64,000 nucleotides of DNA from Kryptolebias marmoratus (GCF_001649575.2 NC_051434.1:17291273-17355272); one strand, 5' to 3'. Counted from the first letter of the stretch, positions 1-12,479 are shown. Made by a program: numbers and translations. The notes: generated by a model from the letters alone, not told the origin.

Positions 1-291
1 TAACCTGTCCTCCGACCCGTGTTCACAATTAGCACAATCGGTGTGTTTTTGTCACAGCGCCACATACAGGCCTGGCATAGTTAACGCAGCATTCTGGCTC
101 GTTTTCAGTGTTTCTGTGTGGATGAAGACATTTCTTGAAACCATGTAGTGTTTACGAGGATATTTTTAGAAATGAGAAAAACACAGTTTTCATGAAAAAA
201 GTAGCGTGGACGAAGCCACGGTAGCGGCGGAAACAGGTTTTCTTATATCTGCTTGTTTCTGGCTTCTGTGACAACACCTCTCAAAATTGGT

Positions 292-332
<41 letters not shown>

Positions 333-349
333 CAGAATAATAATTAAAA
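1..349. other. Intergenic DNA left of the first repeat copy
   Basis: No open frame or recognisable gene is visible. The only clear structure is a perfect trinucleotide run near the right end, listed separately. This stretch lies upstream of the irx1 promoter. Confidence 0.5.
293..332. repeat. (AAT)n microsatellite
   Basis: About 13 uninterrupted AAT/ATA units. It sits about 20 bp from the hairpin end of the Helitron-like copy at 350-1000. Microsatellites next to such ends are a known feature of HINE-type elements. Confidence 0.95.
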
Positions 350-1000
350 ACCTAGCATTCCTTGAAGGGATGCATATCACCCGCCGCTGTTCATGCTATC
401 GCCAAACCCTCTTATCCTGAGAATAACCGTCTTTATGTCAAACCTTGTAAATGACATTATCATTCATGCAATATTATGAAATCCCACAAGATCTGTCAGT
501 ACTCAGATTATATGAGGGCGATGACTCTCAGCTACTACCACATGAAATTGACCTCAATATATGTAAAATTACCAAGTTATTAGCTGTGGCGACCATCTTA
601 AATGCAGTTGGCTCCAAAAGTTATTCAGTTGTAGATGTTCATCCAATGGTTACTTTCTGAGAGTTTCACTAAAGTCAGTTCAGTGGGTGAAGAGATATTT
701 TGCTAACAGACAGACAGGGTTGACTTCACCAGTCAATGCCAAAGTTTTAAGCAAGGACGTGTAATGCTATAAGTACAGAATTTAGCACAATATGTGTAAA
801 ACTGACCTATTCAGAGCCATTTTTAGGGTTTGCTAAGGCTGATTCTCTGTGGCGGCCATCTTGAATGGGATTGACTCTAAAGGTTAGGCTGCTGAGAGTT
901 TCGTTGAAATCCGTCCACTGGTTCACGAGATATTTTACTAACAGACACAGCACAGATATGGGCAAAGACATTATTACTCCTTCACAGGTGGAGGTGATGG
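350..1000 (-). mobile_element. Helitron/HINE-like element, copy A
   Basis: In minus-strand orientation the 3' end reads GGCGGGTGATAT, then an imperfect hairpin (GCATCCCTTCAAGGAATGC) and a CTAG-like end. The 5' end at about 1000 carries the partner ATYATCACC-type motif. The interior holds two degenerate direct units of about 300 bp, each with the family signature 'GTTAGCAAAATAT...TCACGA' and 'CAAGATGGCYGCCA'. No transposase or Rep/helicase ORF is present, so it is non-autonomous. It ends only about 130 bp from the irx1 promoter region. Confidence 0.7.
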
Positions 1001-1017
1001 ATTCGGTACATAACACC

Positions 1018-1128
1018 ATACTAACAGAAAGACACACAGGTCCTACACACACAGATCCATGCGCACACACAGTCTCACACACACTGTAGAAATTAAATCA
1101 CACACTTCAACACACACACACACGACCC
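1018..1128. repeat. CA-rich imperfect microsatellite
   Basis: Repeated CACACA tracts broken by short unique sequence, ending at the CCAAT-containing region before irx1. Confidence 0.8.
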
Positions 1129-1129
1129 G

Positions 1130-1503
1130 GGATAACCAATGCACTAATCGCGTGCCCCGGGCATAGGAGGAGCTTGCTGCTTAAGTAGGCTGCCAATCAG
1201 TCAGTCAGCTCCACATCCAGGAGCTCCCGCGGCCAGACGCACGCATCAGTCCGCGCGCGAGGTGCCAAACTGCGGCTCCGACACAGCCCTGAGAGCGGAG
1301 AGGTTTAATCTTCCAGTTTAGACAGACCCCCTCTTTCCCTTCGCTCTCATCATCTTCTTTCTTGGGACTTCTTTCTCTTTTTCTTTTTTTTTTTTTTTTT
1401 TTTATTTAATATTTTTTTCCTGTTTTTATCATCGCTGGTCTAGTTTTTGACTTTGGGGAGGATTTTTTTTTTTTCTCCCTTGCGCCTTTTTTTTCCCCCG
1501 GAC
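1130..1503 (+). promoter_or_regulatory. irx1b: irx1 promoter and 5' leader
   Basis: The stretch is GC-rich relative to its surroundings, with CpGs (GCCCGCGC-type runs). It has two CCAAT-type sequences near 1135 and 1192 and a TTAAG sequence between them. A long pyrimidine tract at 1320-1500 precedes the start codon. No upstream ATG was noticed in the leader. The transcription start cannot be fixed from sequence. Confidence 0.5.
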
Positions 1504-4500
1504 ATGTCTTTCCCTCAGCTGGGGTTCCCCCAGTTCCTCAGTGCCTCCCATCATGAGGTGTACGGGAGCGAGCGGCCGGCCTCTGCCCGGGAGGGAGGCG
1601 CCGAGGGCGGCGTGAGCTCCTCGTCGGCAGCCGCGGCGGTCGGCTCTGTGCTGGGGGTGTACGGGAGCCCGTGGGGGCCGAACTACAGTGCCTTCCTGCC
1701 GTACAGCGGAGCCTCAGACCTCGCGCTCATATCCCAGATGGTAAGAGCTGCCTCTGTGCTCCTAATCAAAGCTGACGAAATGATTCAACTTTTTAACACT
1801 GCAAATAACTCTATAATTTATAACACGTTTACTACATATTCAATTGGCGGATTTATTCAGGTTTGTTTAATTATTCTTACTGGAATAATTAGGATTGTAA
1901 GTAGTTTTTTTTCCCTTTCTGTAAATAAAACCAATTACATTTAAATATTTCAGTTAATTTAGATTAGGTGTGACAAATAGGGCACGTTTAGGTAAATTAT
2001 ACTATCAAGAAAAAAGTGAATAGATTTGATTTTTTTTTCATGAAACCTTAATGATAACACATGTGAGGAAAAACACAATTCGAGAACTATTTTGTTGTTT
2101 AAATACAAAAGCAATTAATTACCAATTAATTAATTATATGTAATTTAAAAGAACAACCATTTTTTTAAACATTTCTAAGCAAAAATCCTGAAAGGTTTTA
2201 TTTAATATCAATTAAAACGTTTGAGGATGGCTTATTTTAGATGTTGACTCTGACGCCTTTTCTGAACTTGAAGTTTCAAGTGAAGTCGCTCAACAAGTTG
2301 CCCCCTCTTTTCTTCTCCCCTCCCCCCACCCNCCACATTGACGTCCCAGGGCTCCCAGTACGAACTGAAGGACAGCCCGGGGTCCCACGCGGCCTCCCTG
2401 CCCGTCCACGCCGCTCAGGGCTTCTACCCGTACGGCCAGTACCCGTACGGGGACCCGTCGAGGGCCAAGACGGCCACCAGGGAGACCACCAGCACCCTGA
2501 AGGCCTGGCTACAGGAGCACCAGAAGAACCCGTACCCCACCAAAGGAGAGAAGATCATGCTGGCGATCATCACGAGGATGACTCTCACACAGGTGGGCGG
2601 GAATGGTCAGGAGGAAAAAAATAAAAAAAGTCCAAAAAAATAAAAATAAATAAATAAAAGAAATAACAAAAAGAAGTGGTGCTTTCTGTATGGACTACGT
2701 CTCGACGCATGGTTTTCTCCTACAAGAAACAAACTCTTTTTGCTTCAGAGGAAAAGTACATGATCGCCACTCCAGAGATCGTGGGTTCGATCCCAGCTCC
2801 ATCCTCCTTTTCTTCTGGCAAAAGCTACTTTATCCTAATGAGGCATTTCTGATTTAATAAAACAAGAAAAAAAGGAGAGTTTGTCAATGTTTAAAAATAC
2901 AACTTTTGCAACACCTTGTTCATTTAAAAAATGTGTAACCATAAGAGTAAAAAGTTTTATGTCCATTTTTTATTTTAAATTTATCGGTAACAATATATAT
3001 ATTTTTTTAAATGCGATGATTGTATTTCGTGCGTAAAATAAATGCTTTTAATTGTTAGGTATCGACGTGGTTCGCGAACGCCCGCAGACGCCTCAAGAAG
3101 GAGAACAAGGTGACCTGGGGCCGCAGCGCCGAGGACCGGGACGGGCGCATCTTCAGCAGCGACAACGAGGACGAGCCCGGCAAGAACGGGAGCGACGACG
3201 AGGACGAAGACGAGGAGATCGATCTGGAGACCGTGGACATCGAGCGGCCCGAGGAGCAGGGCTCCGGGAAGGCAGAGGGGGAGGCGGGCCTGTCCGTCAG
3301 AGAGCAGGCCTCGGAGAGCAGCAGGACGCTTTCTGTGGAGGGCCTGCGGGCTGGGGAGGCCGCTGTCAAACTCGCCGTGGAGCGTTCCCCCGGCAGACAG
3401 GAGTGCCAGAGACCCCCGCAGAGCAAACCGAAAATCTGGTCCCTGGCCGAGACCGCCACGGCCCCCGACAGCTCGCACAAACCCTCCGCGGCGGCCTACG
3501 CGCACCACGCGGCTTTGGCGCCCGCCAGCCACCCGGCTTTACTCCAGGGTCACGGAATATATACGTGCCAGATTGGCAAGCTGCACAACTGGGCCAACGC
3601 GGCTCTGCTGAATGCCAACTCGCTTTTGAACATGAGGTCGCTCCTCGGCGGCACGCCGGCCGGACACCTGCCCCTCCAGGGCGCAGTGCCGGCCGCGCGG
3701 CAGGACGCGCGGCACGCGGCGGCGGCTGGAGCAGGGACGTCAGGGACGGAGGATGACAGCGATGTAGAGTCAACGGGAAGCTTGAGTCCAAAAAGAGATG
3801 GTATGAACTGAATTTTATTAGGTTCAAATACTGCTTGTTTTGTCTAGCTGGTGTTGTATGGAGATGTGCTCCCCCTACCTAAGTAGGCTACAGATTTTCA
3901 TCCATCAGGGTGTGCCCCCTGTTAAAATGTACAAACTCTCAGGGTGTGTGCCACATAACAAGTCAAATGTATGTGTTCCACAAATGTGCTCTTATTTGCA
4001 TTCTGAATACAAAGAAAATCATATATTTTGGCCACCACGATGAGTTTCCCCTTTTAGAATGGACAAAAAAGTCAGTAAAAAGAGCCAGATATTTTCTTTT
4101 TATCATTTGTTTTTTTAAAAAAACAACAGAGGCAAAAAGGAAAACAGAGAAAATCTGGTGGGGTAAATACATCTCAACACATCACCGGTCACCTTAAAGT
4201 TATACCTGGACTCATGTGGCAGTGAGAACATATCCAAGGAAACAAAGAGGCAGGAGGACATACATTCAAATTCAGCCCAAATGTTCAAACTTCATTTCTT
4301 TTATTTGACTTTTTTTTTCTTTTTTTTCCCAGATGAGGAAAGGGACCACAGGCCTGACTCCCTGAAGTCCCCGTTACAGCTGATTAGTGACAGGTAAACT
4401 CCCAGATCAGTTTATGACACCATCTATTTCCTGTCCGTATGTCTCCTGCTAAATGAACCCTGAATCGGAGGTAAACACTCGTACATCTGACTGAGCAGGA

Positions 4501-4938
4501 GGGACACCTCGGCACATAAATCATGTGATTTAGTTCCCCCACTTTAACGCCTCATCAGGCAGCGGTCCAAGACACAACCGCCTGCCACCCCCCCTCCTCC
4601 TCCTCCTCGTCCTAAACGAGTTTATCACCACCTGTGTCATTTTATTAATCTGCCTCCATTTATTCACGCCCTCCCCAACTGAAGGAAGCTAATGGATGTG
4701 AAAGCAGTAGCAGGAATGAAGCGGCGCATCAAAAGACATGAAACAATTCACCCAAAGTAGTTTTTAATTTGTGTAAATAGACTTCAATCTTGTTAAAACA
4801 CATAAAAATATATATATATATATATATTTATATATATTATTTAATAACTGAACAAATTTGACTGATTCTGGTTTCTTTTTTCCCCTCAGATCTCACCATG
4901 GAACAGCACCGCAGCGAGTTCTGACAACAACACTATGA
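1504..4938 (+). CDS. irx1b: Iroquois homeobox protein 1 (probable irx1b)
   Basis: Five coding exons join in frame to 443 codons: 1504-1740, 2350-2592, 3059-3800, 4333-4393 and 4890-4938. All junctions are GT-AG. The protein starts MSFPQLG and has an NYSAFLPY segment, both typical of Irx1/Irx3. [12 protein letters not shown] motif opens exon 2. The TALE homeodomain (about residues 117-180) spans exons 2-3, with PYP and WFANARRR. It is followed by an acidic block (about 195-220) and the IRO box [12 protein letters not shown] (about 283-294). The product should be a nuclear DNA-binding patterning regulator. Odd points: the homeodomain has LQEHQ and ITRM, and TAT replaces the usual NAT after the basic residues; two small 3' exons encode the tail. 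Irx1 fits better than Irx3 because of the neighbouring irx4 and the lpcat1 synteny. The 'b' label rests on the absence of irx2 and is inference. Confidence 0.93.
2332..2332. other. Ambiguous base (N) in irx1 intron 1
   Basis: A single N lies in a C-rich run of the polypyrimidine tract, 17 bases before the exon 2 acceptor. It does not affect coding sequence. Confidence 0.95.
2778..2811 (+). repeat. tRNA-type SINE relic (B-box fragment)
   Basis: GTGGGTTCGATCCCAGCTCC in irx1 intron 2 matches a Pol III B box (GGTTCGANNCC) and the wording of fish tRNA-derived SINEs. Only the fragment around the B box is recognisable, so it is presumably a decayed copy. Confidence 0.4.
4808..4845. repeat. (TA)n microsatellite in irx1 last intron
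   Basis: An alternating TA run lies just upstream of the final irx1 acceptor at 4889. Confidence 0.9.
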
Positions 4939-5232
4939 GAAGATGAGAAAAAAAAAACTTATATAAAAAAAGAAACAATGATTTTATTTAATAAAAAAAA
5001 CAAGAACAATTAACTGAAGGCTATTTTTCTGAAAGGGCGACCAGTCATCATTTAAGCTTCGACATGCAAAGGAGATGGTTGTATTTGTCAGAGATTTGCT
5101 TGTTTCTCTCTCTTTTGGGCTTTTTTTCTTTATTTCTTCCACTCTTCTGTTGTGAATGGAAACTTTTGAAATTGTAAATACAGGATATGAATTTGTCTTT
5201 AAAGAATATATATTTTTGGGGAACTAAATAAA
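4939..5232 (+). terminator. irx1b: irx1 3' UTR and poly(A) signals
   Basis: AATAAA occurs at 4990-4995, about 50 nt after the stop codon, and again at 5227-5232. The sequence is AT-rich with no competing ORF. Which signal is used cannot be told. Confidence 0.55.
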
Positions 5233-6829
5233 TGTCAGTATAATCATTTATTACCAAAAGCTCTCCCTCCCACTCTGAGTTTTTTTTGGATGTTCCATCC
5301 AAATGTTTACCTCTATTTTTTTTAAATTTTTATTTATACTAAATTAGATTTGACAGAAATCAGCTTATGGAGGACTCCTTTTATTGCTTGATCCCCAGCC
5401 AATGTGATGTTGTAACAGGAAGTCGGATGTTTAACGATGAATCTTATTTGTTTTACGATTAACCTAAAACGGTCACATTTATTCGTCTGATTAGCTTAAT
5501 GCTCTCCCTGCCAACTGAGCCGTCTAGTGTCAGCTCTTTTTTTTCCACGAGAAGAGTCTCACCGTTACTGTAATCTGCACTCTCGACTGAAACTTGCAGA
5601 CCTGCACCTTGGAAGCGACTGCAAACGCTGCGGAAATCCAAATTGAAGATTTCCAGGACCTTGTGAACCTGCGCCTGTGCTTTCAGCCCGGGCCCCCTTG
5701 CTTTAATGTTGGATTATACCCCCTCGGTGCCACCGCTGCCGCCTCTGAAATATGGATCAGACGGACGCGAAAGGCCAGCAGCCAGTATGGGGGCGGCAGC
5801 TCAGGGGGAGGTGGATGGGGGGGTTGGGTTGTGTGACACTCTGTGGCGTCCTTGTGATGGTCAAAGGCCCGAAGACAGAAGGCACAGAGTGAAAGACTGG
5901 GTGGCGGGGGGTCTCGGGGCTGTTAATAGCAAGTGTTTCTTGATGCTGTGCCTCCTGAGCTCGGTGGAGAAACACATCAGTGTCTGCAGCAGTTGAGATG
6001 AACCTTTGCCGTGACAGTAAAGTAGCTACAGTTAGCCACACTCTAAATTGTCACTAGATGTGAGCGCGAGCGTGAATGGCTGAGGGTCACGTTAGTATCT
6101 CACTGTTCTGCGACTGTTGGTGACTAGTTAGCAAACAGCAATTTTTAAAGTGTCTCCAAAGCCTCGACACATTGGCGGGGCCTCTTACTGTCCTTTGCGG
6201 AAGCTGCAGAGCAATGTTCTTGCTTGAGTTTTGAACATGTCGTCCTGTGCGTCTCCATGCTGTCTCAATAGCCCTTGAGCCGTACAGCCGTACTTTGACT
6301 CTTGCAGAGCTCCCGTCTGACAGAAAACACGTCCAGGTTTTAAAACCACACAGCTGATACAAAATAACTATTTAAAAAAAAAACGTCCAAAGCTACACGC
6401 CTTCATTTCAAACGTGGATTCCAGCAGATTGAATCATAGATGTGTGCGTGGCTGCTGAGGTGGGTATAAATGGGCCAAGGTGGGTATGTGGGCGGAGGTG
6501 GGCAATGAAATAACGTTCACAGCCTAGACTATAGTTTTGCAGGTCTTGCACGCAAAAATAAGCTGTGATTTTCAAAAACTGGCCACTCAGAATGTGGCGG
6601 CACGACTCGCTGGTCGCAACCACTCAGCATTCAGTGAGATTGTGACAAAAATGTGCCTATTTTCTTTGCATATTTTCACTGTCTTAAGTTGCCAACTAGT
6701 CTCCAAGAGTCACAGTCCAGTGAGATTCTTCTTTAAATGTCGGTGTGATGGACTGCCCACATGTTTTTAAAGGAAAAAAAAGGGAAATGCCTATACCTTG
6801 TCACCAGGTGGCAAGAACATGCACATTAA
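5233..6829. other. Intergenic DNA downstream of irx1
   Basis: No gene is recognised. Short open frames on both strands are unrelated to any family I know and show no splice or codon logic. The 5590-6050 part is more GC-rich and could hold regulatory or decayed repeat sequence, but nothing specific is seen. Confidence 0.4.
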
Positions 6830-6904
6830 CAACAATATATCAAAATACAAAGAAAGGACATTCCTAGCTTGAGTAAAGATTCCCTTACAATTTTTTTAAA
6901 ATCA

Positions 6905-7001
<97 letters not shown>

Positions 7002-7200
7002 GATAGATAGATATTAATATACTATTTACCGTTTCCTCTCAGTTTTTAATCATTTCAGCACATGATCAGAATCCGATGATCAGGATAAAACGTGACAGAT
7101 GCAGAAAACTAGTAAAAACAACTGTTGTTGTTAGGACACAAAGTTATAGTGGTCATGTTCAAAACAGGCTGCTATTGGGCTGTTTTCTGGGGTAAAATTC
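6830..7200 (+). repeat. Dispersed repeat family 3, copy 1
   Basis: It shares ordered blocks with 21650-21910: 'CATTCCTAGCTTGAGTAAAGATTC', 'ACAGATGCAGAAAACTAGTA' and 'AAACAGGCTGCTA'. The tetranucleotide array below sits between the first two blocks in this copy only. Class unknown. Confidence 0.5.
6905..7012. repeat. (ATCT)n tract followed by (AGAT)3
   Basis: About 24 perfect ATCT units are directly followed by three AGAT units, the reverse complement. This gives a local hairpin arm at the array end. Confidence 0.95.
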
Positions 7201-8304
7201 TACCTAAGTAACCTGTTGTTACTGTGGATACTGCAGTGGAAACGGGAATAAAAAACAGCCCCAGAAAAACTACCCTGGTTCCTCCAAAAAAAAAAGATTC
7301 TTGAAGTGGAGACACGCCATATTTAGGATAATATTTTAATATTTTAGATGTATTTGAACTAGCCTGCCAATCCCTAAGAGTTGAGTATCTATTCGTCCTC
7401 ATCTTACTCAGAAACTGAGCAAAGTTAACAACAAATAGTCAACTTTACACTGAAAAAAGGGAAAGTTGAATTTCTTAGTTATGTATTTGATTTTGACCTG
7501 AAAACAAGAATTTTGAATGACCAAATCAAACTCTTGGAGATAAACTTGCAGCCAAAATAAAAACAAAACAAAACAAAAACAATGACTATTATGATTATGG
7601 AATAGAGAGTATATTTGTCATCTTTTGTACTAGATTTTCTCGTAGTTTTAAATTTTTTCAAGGGGTTTTGTTAGCGGATTTGATGGATTATATAATAGCT
7701 TAAAAAATTCTGAAAAACTCCTAATAGAGAGCAAGGCTTTGGAAATGAAAGCCACTGATCTGGGGCAGTTTTTTTTCTTTAATTAAGCTATTTTTAATCT
7801 AAATTCTATATAATGTCTTTGGGGAAAAATAAGTTTTGGCATGAATTATTTGACATAATACATCTGAAAACCAAGGTCAGTTTATATGCAAAAATAGGAT
7901 CACCTGTTTATAAAGGCACCAAAGGCTGATTCTGCCAATGATCACCTGTTTTTTTTTTCTCACCTGATATCAACAGCTGATCACTAAATAGATGCAGAAT
8001 AAACTGTTAAAGTACACAGAAAACAGCAAACAAAGACTTCGAGCCATCGGCTTTATGGACCTGGAGGTGTGACTCGGTGCTGCCACCTGACTCTCAGGAA
8101 AAGTAGAGCCAGATTTGACCCGGAGGACTGAATCTTATTGAGTTAGTAGTTAGCGACACAGCCATTGACAGAAAAACAAAGAAATTTGTCATTTGAGTTG
8201 GCAAATATGAAAACTCATAATGGAAGCTCACATCTCTCAGAGTCAAGAGGAACCAGACACATTAATTTTACAGAACAGAAATGTGACTTCATGCAGATAA
8301 AAAA
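7201..8304. other. AT-rich intergenic DNA
   Basis: No gene seen. Open frames of 60-76 codons on the minus strand are low-complexity and lack recognisable domains. Confidence 0.4.
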
Positions 8305-8775
8305 AGGCCCAAAATTCCTTAAAAGAATACAAATCACCTTCCGCCTTTCATGACAGAATTTTAGACTAAAATCATCTTATGTTGTGAAATGACAGCATTC
8401 GAACTGTTTTCATCAAACCTCAGGTAATTTGGCGAGATGCCACTCTTGGAGTATGTTTTGTGAATGACTCTCAGCTACTGCTACATTAAAATGTAGCTCA
8501 GTGTCTGTAAAACTAAATGAGTTGTAGCCATTTTTATATTGGCTCATGTTAATTATCCGTGGCATCCATTTTGAATTGCACTGATTCCAAAAGTTAATGA
8601 GTTATAGACGTACATCCAATGATTAGTTCCTGAACGTTTCATTAATATTTGTCCAGTAGTTCATGGGATACTTTGGTAACAGACACACAAACACGTACCG
8701 TACACACAGTTACAGGCACAAACATTATTTCCCGCCCTTGCCTTTCAGTAACAGGTGATAATAATGATAATAATT
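8305..8775 (-). mobile_element. Helitron/HINE-like element, copy B
   Basis: Both ends survive. The degenerate hairpin end at about 8310 (ATTCCTTAAAAGAAT, then AATCACC) and the 5' end AACAGGTGATAAT near 8753 face each other. A single internal unit is present. GATAAT microsatellite sequence abuts the 5' end. Confidence 0.65.
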
Positions 8776-9384
8776 CATTCATTCTATTTGTCTCAGACTT
8801 TCAAATCACAGTGTATTGGTGAATGGGCTGAAACCCACACCTCATGAAACGCACACGTAGGCCCTCCCCTTCTAAGTGTGTCTCGAATCTCTGCTAAAGG
8901 GATATTCTGACCAATTTGAAGTAGGATTTTTGAGAAAAGTTACAAAGAATTAGTATTTTACTGGTTGAAGCTTAAATCTGACAGGACAAAACTTTCATAC
9001 CGGTTGAATATTTCAGAGAGCTTTACACTGCCATCAGTTTTGGATCACATAAATATTTACCTAGATTTCTGTGGGTAAATGTGAGCACAAATAGAGGCAT
9101 CAGCAGGTAGCTGTGACACGTCCAGTGGAGCCTGGAGACAAGAACCACTTTGAAAATTTTGAAGATTTGAATCATTTTAGGACGACAAAATCTCTTTTGG
9201 AAGTGTGGCCCCTCAACAAGCTGTTGTTACCTTATCAATAATTGACCTACTTCCAAAGTGAATCACTGCTGTGTTAAAACAAGTCCAGTCTTCAAAATTT
9301 TACTGGGGTTCATGCAAACATTAGTATTTAAACCTTTACTTTCTCATCAGTTTTGCATTCAATTGTTAATTTGGGAAGGGCCAG

Positions 9385-9725
9385 TTTAACAGATACTGAG
9401 ATCAAATCTGATGTGTTAATAGCTGAGTCATTCTCAAAACATACTCCAGATGCTAACTGACTGCATGACATCTGGTTTTAAAACATTGCTGTGAACTATG
9501 GGTGTCAACTGTGTCAGTCTGTTAGCAAAATATTTCACGACCCACTGGCCAGATCTTAATGAAACTCCCATAGAAGTAATTACTGGATGTACATTTACAA
9601 TTGATTTATTTTAGAAGTCACCACAATTTAAGATAGCTCCACAGCTAATTGACCTTAGTCAGCACAAATATGGCTATCACTCAGTCAATTTTACAAATAT
9701 CGACAAATAAACCGTTGTGATTATA
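9385..9725 (+). mobile_element. Helitron/HINE-like element, copy C (partial)
   Basis: It carries the tail of one internal unit ('AGCTGAGTCATTCTC...ACATACTCC'). A second unit follows, starting 'TCTGTTAGCAAAATATTTCACGA' and ending 'CAATTTTACAAATATCGA'. Termini are decayed. Confidence 0.55.
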
Positions 9726-10019
9726 ATCCCCTAAAGAAAAAAAAAAAAAGGAATATGCTTCTTTGATCATACTGAGAGCTAAATTACTAAACTTCTCAAA
9801 ACATGCCATTTCATAATCCAGCTTTGTATGGATTAAAGAGACATAACACAAAGTGTTAATTAATAATCTTCAGAGATACTTGTAGGCAGCTTTTTACTTC
9901 TGAACAGAGCCAGCTCTAATGTACTGTAATGTAAGCTAGCAGGCTGATGAATATGGCTTATAAATATACAAAAAAATGACATATGAGGTGTTGGGAAAAA
10001 AAAAAGTGGATCAATTTTA

Positions 10020-10340
10020 TCTATACCTCAGCCCTTCAGTCTGCTTGCCTTTCTGTTTACAGTCAGAAAACAAGAGGTAAAAGGAGTAAATCTGAATCTA
10101 AAGAGAGCAAATGAAGAAGGGAGAGATGATGCAGTGAGTGTTGTTAATGAGAAAGCAATGTGGAAAGAAGCCAAACACTTGAGGCCATTTTTACTTCCTC
10201 TGCCAGCTCTGACAGACTGCCATCAGCAGCGCTGAGGAGTATATTTGTCTCTCTTTCGCTTGCACACATTTCTCTTCTTCTGCACTCCATCTCAGCCAGA
10301 TCCCATCCCAGCCAACTAACCAAACAATATGGTATTCTTT
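10020..10340. promoter_or_regulatory. CNE-like block 1 in the irx1-irx4 interval
   Basis: A non-repetitive, mixed-composition stretch between AT-rich flanks. It contains a TTGTTAATGAG homeobox-type core and CAGCAGCG/GCTCTGACAG-type sequence. Called only by texture and by its place inside an Iroquois cluster. Confidence 0.25.
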
Positions 10341-10820
10341 GAAAGTTGGATATCAGTGAGCTTAGGATGATGGAGCTGAAAATGACTTCAAACGGCTGTT
10401 TAAACAGTTAAACAGTTGTTCCAAAATATGTTTCATTATAAAAAAAAGGAGAGGAGAAGGCAAAGAGATCCAAAGTGTGATTAACGCTTTCTGGCGAGCT
10501 CCAAACTTCTTCAAAGTATTAAGCTTAGACTTTTCAAAAAGCAGAACTTGTACACAAGACAAAAACAGACAATACCAAATTAAAAAAAATTCCACTAAGA
10601 TATCTGACTTTACCCATTTTATTAAAACACAGAAATGTAAAGCATTAAAAAAACTCACTGAAAATAATAAAAAAAGATGTCCAAGTGTGAATTCTGCTGA
10701 TTTAGTGTGACTGGATGGTTGTGTTTTCTGTTCTACAGCTTGAAACAAGAAGATATGTAGTACTTTTTGTTAGCAATGCTTTTTTTAGATTAAAAATATA
10801 ACTTAGGTTGATGCTCTAGA

Positions 10821-11145
10821 TTTGTGGTTCCCAAACATTTTATTTTTTGACCCACAAAATATCATTGGTGGAGTTTTGTGTGACCCAGCCATTGCTGGTT
10901 TATGTACAAATATTACTATTAACCTTAGTAAACAAGTATGCAATGACAACGCTGACAGTTTTAACTTCTGTAGTGTAAAAAAGAATCAGTTTGTCATTAC
11001 TGTTTCTATAGTTAGTAACGTGAGAAAAATATGTTCATATAAATCATTTTTAAATTTGATTTGATTTCTGAGGATTATCCGAGGACCCCCTCTTAGTGTT
11101 TCATGCCCTACAGGGGGGGGCCCAACCCAATCTTTGGGAAGCAAT
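10821..11145. mobile_element. Non-autonomous hAT-like element
   Basis: The left end TTTGTGGTTCCCAAAC and right end TTTGGGAAGCAAT are imperfect inverted repeats of the common vertebrate 'GTGGTTCCCAA' hAT terminus. Flanks GCTCTAGA (10813-10820) and CCTCTAGA (11146-11153) match at 7 of 8 positions, as expected for the 8-bp hAT target duplication. The interior is AT-rich with no transposase ORF. Confidence 0.75.
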
Positions 11146-11153
11146 CCTCTAGA

Positions 11154-12439
11154 AAAGTCATATTCAAGAAGCATAGCCAGTCCAGTTTATTTAAAGAGAC
11201 AGTACAGTTTACATCATTGAACCATGTCATCTGTGTTTAAGCTTCCTTTGTAAGTTTATCATGATGTGCAATTTTTGTTAAAATTAGGAATGTTTTCTAC
11301 TAAGATCAACAAAATAGTTGTATCATGCCTTTGTGTGTCCCTACCATCTTTTACAAACTATCAGTAACATGCCTGCAAAGACGAGCTGCCTCTGGTCAGT
11401 CATAAATCATCAGTCCAACTGTACACGTCTCACAAAGATGTGAGCTTTTATTAATGAAGTTATCGCAAAACCAAAGGATGCATGGAGTGTAGCTCAGTGG
11501 TGTCGACATGGAGTACTTCGATATATGTCAGACATTTCCTGTTCTAAATCTTGTGGATCCTGTGGCTGTCATCACTATGTCACATCCTTTAGCCACAAAA
11601 CTTGCTTAACCGTTTATATATCAACCGTTACGTTGCTGATACTACCTTGCTTGGCCACTTACAGGCATGGCAGTGTCAGGTTGATTTCAATGCCCCCATG
11701 CCACCTTGGTCCTTTCAGAAATCATACCAGAATGGCAGGAAGGTGTCCAGGCCTGGCTTGAAGTGTTCGGTTCAGTGTCCAGTGAAGTTGAACAACAAGC
11801 TTCAGGTGGAGGTTTGGTGTGAGCCACAGAGTTACAGTGAGCCCCAGCAACTTAATTTCAGGCTCAAATGTCAGAACTCAATCTGCAGTGCAATGGACTT
11901 GACTTAGTCCTTTCCTGAAAAAATAGCTACACCACCAATTTTTTTCAATTAATGCTATGTTAGGCACACGTAGCTGAAGGGAATACATGTTAAATTGTCT
12001 TGACCACGCCACTACATGGGCTCTAAAGCCATGTTAGCCCCTTAAACTCTCAGTGTGAGGAGAGTCTTCACTGGTATTGTGACACAGGTCCTTTGATGAA
12101 CTTTAATCCCTGTTAAAGAGCAACAATTATAGAAAAGATTTGGGCTTCATTTGCCTGTCCCACTGCTCCTTTCTGCCAGCATCTCCCTCACTATATACGC
12201 TTCTTGTTTTCTTTGCTCCTCTGTTGTCTTGATGGCATAGTCAGGGATTGAACAATGATTACCTCCATGTGACAACCCCCTCACATTCCCACCCTTAAGC
12301 CATCCTCGTGTGGGCCCACATGTATGAGGGCTCACTGTTGCCTGAATAGATTTGTTAAAGGCCCCCAGTGGATGAGAGAGGTCCAAGCCCTGTAGCCAGG
12401 CCCTCGTGTGTGTTATTTTCCCCTTTTCAAGGTACTCTC
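11154..12439. other. Intergenic DNA, no gene seen
   Basis: Overlapping open frames at 11525-11907 have no recognisable domain and no splice context. The rest is AT-rich unique sequence. Confidence 0.35.
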
Positions 12440-12479
12440 CAAGAGGGCAAACTCCCCGCCAGTCACCCCTGTCACCTCT

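Noticed and set aside
1741..1944. Continuation of the irx1 exon 1 frame past 1740
   Set aside because: A good donor (GTAAGA) follows Gln-Met at 1740, and the downstream frame is AT-rich intron sequence.
2778..2811. Considered as a genuine tRNA gene
   Set aside because: Only a B-box-like arm is present; there is no acceptor stem or anticodon arm.
2981..3827. Several long open frames overlapping irx1 exon 3 on both strands (up to 234 codons)
   Set aside because: They are other-frame shadows of the GC-rich exon, which is explained by the irx1 frame with homeodomain and IRO box.
11525..11907. Overlapping frames with several cysteines, considered as a small secreted protein
   Set aside because: No signal peptide, no splice signals and no family resemblance; probably chance or repeat-derived.
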